From Capsicum annuum (lineage: Eukaryota > Streptophyta > Magnoliopsida > Solanales > Solanaceae), in the NCBI RefSeq assembly GCF_002878395.1, contig NC_061115.1:154746944-154810943 (forward strand): a stretch of DNA of 64,000 bases. The letters are read 5' to 3'. The translations under genes were made by a program, and so were the position numbers. Positions 54,640 to 64,000 of this stretch are shown here, piece after piece. Every line of letters begins with the position of its first letter. Position 1 is the first letter of the stretch. The notes beneath the pieces were generated by a model, which had not been told where the DNA came from, ran no database searches, and saw only the letters and a list, made by a program, of their open reading frames with translations.

Positions 54640-56265
54640 CCATCGATCATCCTCAATAGATCAATTAAAAAAGATAGGCTAAGAAGAAGAGTTTGTATCC
54701 TTGAATAATTGAGTATACTCACCTCGTATGTCCTTCTCGGTCTCCCAAGTGGATTTCTAGACCATAAGATGCTTCCACTGGACCTTCATTGAATGATCCT
54801 TCTTCTTTAATTTCCTAACACCCTGATCTGCAATAGTTACTGGCTCATCCTTGAAGCTAAATCCTTATCTAAAAGAACCTAATCCCATTTAATGATATAG
54901 CCACCATCCCATGGTACCTTTTCAGCGAAATGTAAAACACTTGATGGACTCTCGACAATCTTGGTGGTAAATCTAGCTAATATACAATTGGATTCACTTC
55001 CTCAAGAACCTCAAATAGACCTATATATCGCATGCTAAGTTTTCCCCTCCTGTCGAACCTCATGACAATTTCAATAGGAGATACCTTCAGCAAAACTTTC
55101 TCATCAACCTTGAATAACATGTCCCTCACCTTACGGTTTGTGTACTCTATTTTCCTACGTTAAGCAACCAACAACTTGACTTGAATGAATCTTACATTCT
55201 CCTGAGGCTCCTGCACCAAATCTATGCCCAAAGGCTTAACATATCTTGACTCAAACCGCCCAATAGGTTACCTACACTTCCTTCTATAAAGTGACTTAAA
55301 TGGTGACATATCAATACTTGAGTGATAACTATTGTTGCATGCAAACTCACACAATAGAAGAAACTGATCCCAATGACAACCAAAATCAATCACACAATTC
55401 CCTCAATATGTTCTCTAGCACATGAATCATCCTATCCAACTTCTTATCAGTTTGAGGGTGAAAAGTTGTGCTAAACATGAGCTTACTACCCAACTTCTCG
55501 TGCAACTTGTCCAAGAACTTAGAAGTTTACTTTGCATATCTATCAAGACTAATAGTAAGTAGAACCCCATGAAGTCTTACATTTTTCTGGACATAAATTT
55601 TAGCTAACTGTTAAGAGCTATAGTCTACCAAAACTGGTAAAAAGTGAGATGATTTCGTCAATAGATATACTATCACCCAAATAGAGTCATACTTCTTTCA
55701 AAGGTCTTAGGAAGACCCACCACGAAGTCCAAGTAATATGCTCCCACTTCCACACGAGAATAGGCATCCTTTGAAGAAACCCTACAGGTCTTTGGTTAAC
55801 ATACTTTACCTACTAAGAATGTTGACACTTGGAAACATAATCTACTATGTCCTATTTCATTACAGGATGCCAATAAAGCTATCTGAAGTTATAGTACATT
55901 TTGGTTGTATGCAAATAAATAGAATAATTTGAGACATTTGCCCCTGAAAGTGAATAATGAATCATATCACCAAACCAAGAAACATATAATCTTCCCGTTA
56001 ACCACAACACACCTCCCACATTAAGAGTGGAATCCACCACGTTGCCCTGCACCACTTTATTCCATATTACATTCAACTTCTTATCCTCAAAATGCTCAGC
56101 CTTAATATGCTCTATAAATATTGACTTTACCTCTACACAATCCAATATACCACCCCTGTTTGAGACCCTAAAATGTATTCTCAGAGATGTTAGAGTTTGA
56201 AACTCTCTAGATAATGGGCGCCTGGATACCCTTAATAATGAGTTACTACCCATACTCATAGATTT
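54640..56265 (-). pseudogene. Nest-1 integrase and C-terminal region
   Basis: Minus-strand order: a GSNSLLRVSRRPLSREFQTL linker (about 56245-56200), GGVLWLTGRLYVSWFGDMIH, HHCC remnant TTKMYYNF (about 55890), KWEHITW with DFVVGLP-like (about 55720-55745), YHSSIDMSPFKSLYRRKCR (about 55285-55330), KVSPIEIVMRFDRRGKLSMR YIGLFEVLEE (about 55030-55110) and LPPRLSRVHQVFYISLKRYH (about 54915-54975). The order is complete, but stops and frameshifts are frequent and the second catalytic Asp was not readable. Confidence 0.8.
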
Positions 56266-56269
56266 TTGG

Positions 56270-56814
56270 TTCAATACTTCTACCACCATATTGGCCTTAT
56301 CCGGATGATACTGAATACTCACATCATAATTCTTCAATAATTCCATCCACCTCTACTACCTTAGGTTCAAATCCATTCGAGTAAACACTTGTTGTAGTCT
56401 ACGATATTTTGTAAAGAACTCACACTTGACACCATACATATAGTGTCTCCAAATATTTAGTGCAAACACCATCACTGCTAACTTCAAGTCATGGGCTAGG
56501 TACTTTCTTTCATGAGGCTTAAACTTTATAGAAGCATAGGAAATTACATTCTTATCTTGCATAAACACAACACCAAAACCCAATAGTGAGGCATCACAAA
56601 ACACAATAAAGTCCTTACCTTTAACTAGCAATGAAAGAATAGGTGCTGAAGTCAAGAAGTTCTCGAGCTTTTGGAATCTCTCTTCACATTGGTCTGACCA
56701 AACATATAACACTTCCTTTAGAGTCAAACCTTTTGATATGCATTTCAATGGATGCGAAGTTCTTGATAAATCTATGATAGTAGCTAGAAAGACCCACAAA
56801 ACTTCTTTTATCAA
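56270..56814 (-). pseudogene. Nest-1 RNase H
   Basis: The open frame 56814-56356 reads TLKEVLYVWSDQCEERFQKL, TSAPILSLLVKGKDFIVFCD, ASLLGFGVVFMQ, VISYASIKFKPHERKYLAHD, LKLAVMVFALNIWRHYMYGV. It is followed by YRRLQQVFTRMDLNLR and, after a stop, MELLKNYDVSIQYHPDKANM. RNase H is nearly complete. The D of FCDAS is present. Confidence 0.9.
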
Positions 56815-57505
56815 TCACTGAACTAGGTCAATTCCAATTATTTACTGCCTAAATATTCTAGGGTTATACCATCACCCTTTTTTCAAAAACCACATGCCTC
56901 AGAAGGAAACTAAAGTAAACCAGAATTCACTCTTCAAAACTTAGCATATAACCACTTTTTTCTTAGAATCTCCAAGACTATACGAAGATGGCCTGCATGC
57001 TCTTTTTTACTCTTAGAGTACACAAGGATATCATCAATAAATACAATAACAAAGGAATCCAAGAATGACTTAAAGATCACACTCATTACACTTATAAAAT
57101 TTACAAATACAATAGTCAACCCGAAAGTCATCACCAAAACTCATAATGACCATATAGTTCTAAAAGCTGTCTTTGGTATGTACTTTGATCTAATTTAAAC
57201 TAATGATAACTCGACCTTAAATTGATTTTTAAGAACACTAACATATCCTGTAACTGATCAAATAAGTCATCAATATGACGCAAGGGCTATTTATTTTGGG
57301 TGGTAACCTTATTCAATTATCTATAATCAATACACATCCTCATACTACCATTCTTTTTATGAATAAATAGGACCAAAGCACCCAAGGTAAAGCACTTTGA
57401 TGAATAAAGCCTTTGTCAAGTAGCTCTTGTAGTTGAGTTTTAAGCTCCCTCAACTCTGCTGGAGCTATTTAATAAAGTGGAATAGAAATAAAATGAATGA
57501 CCGAC
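56815..57505 (-). pseudogene. Nest-1 reverse transcriptase
   Basis: The frame 57137-56934 reads [46 protein letters not shown]. The catalytic FIDD is intact (near 57030). Fingers-region pieces ([20 protein letters not shown]) lie near 57400-57460. Other parts are frameshifted. Confidence 0.85.
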
Positions 57506-58090
57506 TCTAAGTTGTACAAAAAGCAATATCCTTATTTGGAGGCATTCTAGGTAGGCTCGAAGAAAACACTTCCAAAAATTTAGAGACTATTAAAACCAAC
57601 TCTAAAGAAGGGGACACATCGACCACATCCTGAAGACGAACTAAAAATATAAAGAACCCCTTCCTTACAAGCCTCTTATCCCAGAGATACGCTATAATCT
57701 TTACTGGTTTGTCCATATACATTCCCCCCACTCTAGTTTTTCCTCCCATATATAACTAGAGTCACTGTTTTAGCATTAGAGTTCAAAAAATCATGATATC
57801 AAGATAACTAGGTTATACCTAAAATTATATCAAAGTCTGACATATCTAGAATAACCAAGTCAACCCAAGTCTAAAAACCCACAAATAATACAGAATGGGA
57901 ACAATTATCATAGGTCACTATTATAGGCTTACCCACTAGAGTAGACATATAAATAAGATAATCAATTACATTACAGACCAAATTTAGACTTATCACACAC
58001 TGGACAGATATATATAGCATAATTAGACCCCGGATCAAATAAAATAGAAGTCATTCAATTATAAATTGAAAGAGTTCAAGTGATAGGTCT
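57506..58090 (-). pseudogene. Nest-1 protease and linker
   Basis: Near 58025-58060 the minus strand reads ILFDPGSNYAIYICPVCDK, with the DPGS active-site form intact. SDFDIILGIT (end of the domain) is near 57815-57845. The linker 57749-57507 reads RLVRKGFFIFLVRLQDVVDV and then FLEVFSSSLPRMPPNKDIAF, the (F)P.DLPG.PP.RDI.F start of RT. Confidence 0.8.
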
Positions 58091-59560
58091 AAATATCAAT
58101 CTTTCCCAAAAATGCATAACAGTGAGTTCGGTCATTAATCTAAGCTAATTTTTCCTTGATTGTGCTCCTATTTCGACATCACCTTCTTTATCATCTTCTT
58201 GATTTCCCTATCCACCCCTATGGATGTCCCCTACTATTACCTATTCCCTTTATACCTACTGGTACTATAGCCAAAGTCAGTTGTGCCTGGGTATTTTTTG
58301 GCTCACAGGAAACCCTCTCTTAAAGTAACCAGACATACTATACTAGTAACATCTCCTCTTGAGATAAGGCCTACTTGTAGAATAGTAAGAAAATCCTTGG
58401 CCCCACTAACATGTGCCCGAGAAGAACCCTTAACAAGAATCACAGTAGAAGTTAGCAAGGCCGACTGATAAGTACGGATTAAATGGCCTGCTGACCGTGG
58501 CCTTTAGAGTAAAACCACTGAAATTCCCATTATTTTGAGATTTCTTGGCTAACATCTTAGCTTAATCCACCTGGGTAACTCCTAAAACTACAAACATAGT
58601 TAGAAAATTTATTGAACCCTTTTCCTACTGAATTCATATACACAAACAATACCTGAAGGTCATGTTCAATCCTTTGACGTAAAGGCAAATCCTCCCCTTC
58701 TCAAAAGTCAACAGTTGTGTAGCATAGAATGATAAGATGCAAAATTTAGCCTCATAGGTAGTAACCAATATGTCACCCTACTTCAATATCAAAGATTCAT
58801 CCTTTTAAAGTCGTGGGGGGCTCATGGCACATATGTCTATAAGAACAAAGCATAAAATTGATCCCAATTTAATAGAGGCAAAATCAATGACCAATATGCA
58901 ACATACATCTTCACCATTACTTAGCATCCTTCTTTAATAGAAAAGTCACTAAATCAACTCCATATTGTTTCAAAATCCTTATCTTATGTAACCTCTCATA
59001 GGAATCAGTAATAAATGCAAATGCATGCTCAGACTCAGTTTCCTTGAGTGTTAGAGGTTTTATCATAAAATTTTTGTATGTAGTTCATATTATGTACTAG
59101 TCAACACCAAACCCAACACTAGATGAGGAAAAGCATCAGTCATTGAAGCCTTATCTATTCTAGTATCCATGGTGTCAGTAGGATGAGCAACTGAAGCATG
59201 ATAAGCTAGTACTGTGGGTGTGGCTCCAGTACCAGACAACTCACTCAAAAAGCTAACACCCACTAAAAAACCTCAATGGACATAGGGGCAGTCTTACAAC
59301 CCAAGCTTGGGCTGCTACCTCAGTATCCATACCTTGTTTCTCCATCACTTCATCTAAGGTAGGTAAGGTGATGATAACCTTTTAAGATTTTGGGCAACAC
59401 TACTTAAGCTCTACCCTTAGAGGGTTTGTCTTATCCTCTCCTTCCCCTACCTATCTCTCTCACTAATCCTCTTCCTCTGTCGGATGGCTCCACAATTAGA
59501 GCATTTAGTACAGGAGCTACTGGTTGGGTTCTGTATGACCTAGTGTTCACCAACTATAGA
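58091..59560 (-). pseudogene. Nest-1 gag, heavily degraded
   Basis: A zinc-knuckle remnant reads YSMSGYFKRGFPVSQK near 58290-58340 (pattern C..CG..GHFKR.CP, all Cys lost). Upstream the region matches gag by position only; I could follow few conserved Gag blocks. The start codon was not identified, and a Gly/Arg-rich start is possible near 59500. Confidence 0.6.
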
Positions 59561-59752
59561 CAAAAGAGTAAATAAGATTAAATACCAATTTGGATCTCTA
59601 GATCCTAATTGAATTAAGTTACAACATGAAATATTCAAAACAGACAAATTTTTCTAACGTCATTAGCTTTTCAAAGAAAAGTAGTGATGTTTTTGTACCA
59701 TTCTATAAGACTTTACTGGACCCATTTTGGTAAGATGAGATCAATGAACCTA

Positions 59753-59766
59753 GGCTCTAATATCAA
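59753..59766 (-). other. Nest-1 primer binding site (tRNA-iMet-like)
   Basis: The minus strand reads TTGATATTAGAGCC, two changes from TTGGTATCAGAGCC, three bases from the 5' LTR end at 59770. Confidence 0.8.
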
Positions 59767-59769
59767 CTT

Positions 59770-61702
59770 TGTCACAACCCAAACTCGCGGTAAGTGGCAC
59801 CCACACTACTTACCCGATGGGTGAATCATCTAACCGTAAATATCATCTCAAGATCAACACTTAAGAGGGCTAAAAATACCAGTGCATCAATAAATATCAG
59901 GGCTAAAAAAAATAAAATATAAGTACAACTTTGAGCAAAATGTTGTACTTAACCAAACAATCTTTAGAAACCAAAAGTTGTTCGTACCAAAACATGTAAA
60001 GATTGTTATGAAAACAGGATACAACCCTATAAACAAAAGTAAAACATAAGTTCAGGAATAAGAACTATGCTAATGAGGAAAGACTCCAAGGTAACCCGAA
60101 TATGCTGCTTACCCTAAAATCTAGAGTCAACCATTGAAATCATAAGTGAGGTCTTAAAGGAGACACTAGAATATGCGTTGCACTCACAAAAGTAAATACA
60201 AGTATAGTGTCAACACATTGGAAATAATTATGTATGGGTAGTGTCATTTATCCAACCAAAGATGAGAATATGAACTTATAACTATGTTATAGTACAGTAA
60301 GTTAATCCATGCTTAACATAACATACACTTAGTATAACAAGTAACAATGAACAATTAGGAATCAAACCCGTAAGTCAACATATTATTACCAAGTCAAGTT
60401 TAGTTAAGTAAGCCAAAAATGAGTCAGAACAACTTATTAAGTATAAAAATATATTTTTCCAATTCACTCATGGAACATCAAACTCACATGAACCTCATAC
60501 ATGCACACTAAAGAATATATAACCACTCTTTATCCCTGACCTATAAAGGACACTTGTCGTCTATGTACATAATACTAGACATAAGTGTCTTCCAATCTCG
60601 TTCCACCAAAAGCCTGTGAGAATGTTCTGAATACCGAACATTCCATATTTAATAAGTAAAGTTGGTTAAAATCATATAACAACTGCAAAATCATTTGTAA
60701 AGACCACACAAAATAACATGCACTAACAAGCAATACTATAAAATTGTTAGAATGCACATATAACACAAATTTGATAAACTACAATATCATCACCTACCTC
60801 AAACTAAGCTGGCACAACTCCTCTATGTCAGAGCAAGCTTTTCCTTTATATAAAATTTCCGCTTGCTTGTGATCTAAAACATGCATATATATACATAAAT
60901 AAAGAATGCCCTAACATGTTGATATTTATAACTCACACCTAACCCCTAAGATCAATTCATGATCATTCCATTCCCCCTTTAGGGCTTTTCAATTGTAATT
61001 CACCTAAAACTATCAATTTCATGGTTAAATTAGTGTATTAAAGGAATACAAGGGTAAAATAATTAGTAAATAAAAATGAGTACCTTATTACTTAATTTTG
61101 ATCCTTGCACCAAAAAATAACTAAAGTCTACCCTAAAATCCTCCTCAAACTCCGTAGTTAATTTTAAGACTTAATAATTAAATACGACTTAACGAAAAAG
61201 ATTTCCTTACCTTAATGGAGCCAAATAAAGAACTTCTAGTATATTTTGACCTAAATCTCCCTTCTTATGCCCCAATATAATTTTAGAAAAATAATTATTT
61301 TGGGAAATTATTTTATTAAAATTGTGATTTTTACCGCTGTAGCAGTACCTGACTGCTATATCACTTATTGCTATAGCGGTGTACCGACCGCTATTATGGT
61401 GTCTATAGGATAGAATGTCTATCTTCACCTAAAATTTTAATTTTTGTAACAGACCTTAAACTTGTAATATTTCAAATAATGACTTTTACCATAAGACCAA
61501 TTTTGGGTGTTTTACTTACCCAAATTTGATTTTTTAAATTTCTAGGGCTTTCTTATTATTTTACATAACTATAAATCACACCTCGCTTTGAAATCAATTG
61601 AATCTAGCCTAGCCTAAAATGTTTAACTTTCAAATTACAAAGAATTTGGACATCAAATTTCAGACATAGGACTTATACGTAATGACTGAAAGGGTCATTA
61701 CA
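59770..61702 (-). repeat. Nest-1 5' LTR
   Basis: About 1933 bp, unbroken. Plus-strand ends TGTCACAACCC and GGTCATTACA. It is the reference for joining the two pieces of the 3' LTR. Words GCTATAGCGGTGTACCGACCG occur near 61370-61391, as in the 3' LTR. Confidence 0.9.
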
Positions 61703-64000
61703 ATGAGTTTCTCATATTTAGTGGGAGTGGTATCTTAATATGTAAAGTATGTGATGGACTTGGACAAAAATTGGATTGAAGTAATAGTTGAGCTGATTTG
61801 ATATTGTGTTACCTGAAATTAGGTTTTGCACGATAAATATCTTAAGTCTTCAAAGCTTTATGGGTTTTGTTATTATCATAGCCCAACCCATCGGATCATT
61901 TCTGGGACCTATCTACACCTACCCTAGATAAGAGAACCCTGAATATCCCGCACCGTTATCAATGCAGAAGTTACTAAATACTTAATTAATAAATGTTGTC
62001 TATCATATTAATAAAAATTTGATAGCTCAAAAACAATTATTAACTTAATTTGTTCCCTAAGTTGTTTTAATACATCACATTTGTTAAGTAAATGAGGAAA
62101 ATAACTACAAGAAAATCCATTGAACCTAGTCTAAATCGATAAAAAGGCCCTATACAAGGAGTAGGGACATCTAAACATATTATCCATATAGAACAAAAGT
62201 AGTAGGAGCTACAGCTGAGTAATCGACTATTCTACTATAGAAAATTCAATTGACCTGCACCACGGCTATACCCCCTAGTGAAGGTATACTAAGTGTAGCG
62301 TCAGTACAACCACATGTACTGGTAAGCATCATTGTCCAATCAGGGTTAGAAATAAATAACTTCAATAATAAATGTAAAAAAAATCTAACATCAACTAAAG
62401 TTTCAATTCTAAATCCCCAATTAGCAAATCCTCAACATATTATTTGAGCATCTTTGTGACCTGTGTATTATTTAACATTTTTGTATGTATTTTTTCTTTG
62501 AATTATATATAAAATATCTTTGTCTTTTGACTACCTATTCCAACCCATACCCTTTCCTCTTATATCGACCCATTCTTAAGGTGCCTATAATTCTTTAAGC
62601 TACATTCACCCAAGTCCTCTCGGTAATCTCTATTGCAAGACACCATAGTATCATGTCCCTTAAATATCATAAGTTCCACCAACATATTATACCATATCCA
62701 TTCCTCTTAGCGGGTCGTAAAATCTCACTTCTAACTCAATCCGCACAAGGGACCTAATGTACATTCATAAATCCTCTTTTATCTTTTAACATGATAAAAA
62801 TATGTATGAGAACATATATAGAATAAAATCATATTTAGAACATATAAATAAATGCATAAATTCAAGATATGCAAATATCTCTTACCCTTCTCCGCCTCAA
62901 CATCAATATAAAATTATACCAGTATGGTACCAGACCTATATCACACAATTATATCTGTACTGGCATGGTATCTCATATTAAAACAATCATATTTGTACAA
63001 TTTTGATACCCAAACTATATCACAATAATTATGTTCATACCGTTGTGGTACCCTTATCCTAATGATAATTACAATTTATTTTTATTAGTTTGTTGCTTAT
63101 CATTATTATCACTTTAATTAGTATTATTTTTATTATGTTAATTCTTGCTTGAATGATATTCACTAAGTACCCAGTACTCAATCATATCATTGTTTTTTTA
63201 AGTGGTGTGTTAGTTAACAAAGATTAGTTTTCAGCTTTACGAGATACCAAGGAGGTACTTGTTATTTCTCATACTTTAGATGAACCTATAGATTCTTGCT
63301 CATGTTAGTTACTGGCTATTCTAGCTGCTTTATTTAACTATTGAGTTGCATCTCAACTTAGTTATTCTATCATATAGGCTCCATAAATAGAGATTGTATC
63401 ATGTGAAATACTTAAAGTAATTACTTGACTTATGGGGTACACCACCTTTCTCATTGAAATTATATCTTAACTTACCCATTTATATCATTCTTAATTTATT
63501 TAATAATTATTACACATATCTATCTTTCACTATCTCACATGTTGAAGAAGATATGTCGCTTGGAGTACCATCATGTTTCTTCATTGAGGGTTCTTGAATC
63601 CACATATGTCAAGTAGAGCTAGAATTTGTTTAACCTTATTTTCTATGTGTTGGTAGAAATGTTTCTTATTTAGGGGATGAACATCAAAAAATAAGAGTTG
63701 ATGTGGAGTTTGAAATAGCAATGGGGCATGGCAGGTATAGGGCAGAGCATGTTTGTGCATATACGAGATAAGCCGGGTGAAACTTTTATGCAGAAAATGC
63801 CTAGGTAGGTTGCTGAACAACTTTTGATTTCCTCATTTTTTCAAACATCTTTACTATTATAAAATTACTTAACCAAATAAAAATAGCCTAAGTTTTACCT
63901 GATATTATATGAAATGGACCATTATCTCTCTTTTCTTTTTGATTATATTTTTCATATTATTATTCTAGCAATATACAAACATGAAATGTATCAAGAAAAT
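61703..64000. other. Right flank, AT-rich, no gene recognised
   Basis: This should be the original continuation of 20114 across the Nest-1 insertion. I recognise no domain, splice structure or RNA gene. Short open frames (for example 63820-63581 minus) have no recognisable similarity. The segment about 62560-63062 has LTR-like phrases but no defined ends. Confidence 0.5.
62911..63062. repeat. Degenerate tandem array, ~35-42-bp units
   Basis: Four diverged units start near 62912, 62947, 62985 and 63027. Each reads approximately AAT(T/C)AT followed by a G/TTAC(T/C)GG.(A/T)TGGTA(C/T)C phrase and an A/T-rich tail. Unit lengths vary. Confidence 0.6.

Larger units (their letters stand above)
20115..61702 (-). 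mobile_element. Nest-1: outermost Ty3/gypsy chromovirus, split by 32 kb of younger elements
   Basis: The outer LTR ends are TGTCACGACTCG (20115) and GGGTCATTACA (61702). Flanks are ATGAC (20110-20114) and ATGAG (61703-61707), a 5-bp TSD with one mismatch. The 3' LTR is in two pieces, 20115-20347 and 52810-54623, with Nest-2 between. The internal region 54624-59769 encodes, on the minus strand, gag-protease-RT-RNase H-integrase. The primer site is at 59753-59766 and the 5' LTR is 59770-61702. Continuity of the split LTR is shown by collinearity with the 5' LTR: aagtacaac..ttgtacttaac (20269 / 59928) on one side and caaaagtaaaacataagttc (52851 / 60042) on the other. Confidence 0.85.

Noticed and set aside
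63581..63820. 79-codon minus-strand open frame in the right flank
   Set aside because: No recognisable domain, no supporting splice or promoter context, and a length expected by chance.
1..64000. tRNA genes, rRNA, CRISPR-like arrays, bacterial insertion sequences
   Set aside because: No cloverleaf with intact A and B boxes and no regularly spaced identical repeats were seen. The repeats are retroelement LTRs and local duplications. The tRNA-like matches are primer binding sites.

Overview
The window looks like plant nuclear DNA made almost entirely of decayed LTR retrotransposons. It is AT-rich, with no long intact gene, no bacterial-type gene organisation and many stop-riddled copies of Ty3/gypsy gag-pol. 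The element types (TGTAATACCCC-type chromovirus LTRs with tRNA-iMet primer sites, and Athila-type elements with a tRNA-Asp-like primer site and a 'plant transposon protein' ORF) resemble those of Solanaceae such as pepper. That taxonomic call is an inference from memory of such repeats, not a search result. I found no convincing host gene, tRNA or rRNA. Boundaries were found by eye from LTR ends, primer sites and target-site duplications (TSDs).

Layout, left part (1-20114). 1-954 is a minus-strand gypsy RNase H/RT fragment (Gyp-A). 955-10988 is a minus-strand Athila-type element (Ath-1): 3' LTR, long 3' noncoding region, plant-transposon-protein ORF, protease, gag, primer site, and a 5' LTR cut off at one end. 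It has no recognisable RT, RNase H or integrase. 10989-14702 is the 3' part of a second, oppositely oriented copy (Ath-2). 14703-18110 is a second gypsy pol/gag remnant (Gyp-B, minus), interrupted at 16854-17888 by a probable solo LTR between GCTAG repeats. 18111-19399 looks like an LTR fragment with a 127-bp tandem duplication. 19400-20114 is featureless AT-rich DNA.

Layout, main part (20115-61702). This is a four-level nest. Nest-1 (minus) has its 3' LTR split by Nest-2 (20348-52809, minus). The 5' LTR of Nest-2 is split by Nest-3 (27478-50916, plus). The pol 3' end of Nest-3 is split by Nest-4 (34496-48228, plus). Each of the four insertions is flanked by 5-bp repeats that match at 4 of 5 positions. 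Nest-4 is an LTR-internal-LTR-internal-LTR array. Its internal regions lack RT and integrase and seem to be chimeras, with an extra PPT-plus-LTR-start junction inside.

Right flank (61703-64000) is AT-rich and holds a small degenerate tandem array but no recognisable gene.

No autonomous element remains. All coding regions are pseudogenes with stops, frameshifts, catalytic-residue changes (Nest-3 FIDD to FIND; protease DPG to DPK) or deletions (integrase core of Nest-2). The most unusual recurring theme is that the LTRs of several unrelated families carry arrays of short GC-richer palindromic 'words' in an otherwise AT-rich LTR. The sequence of the word is family-specific.
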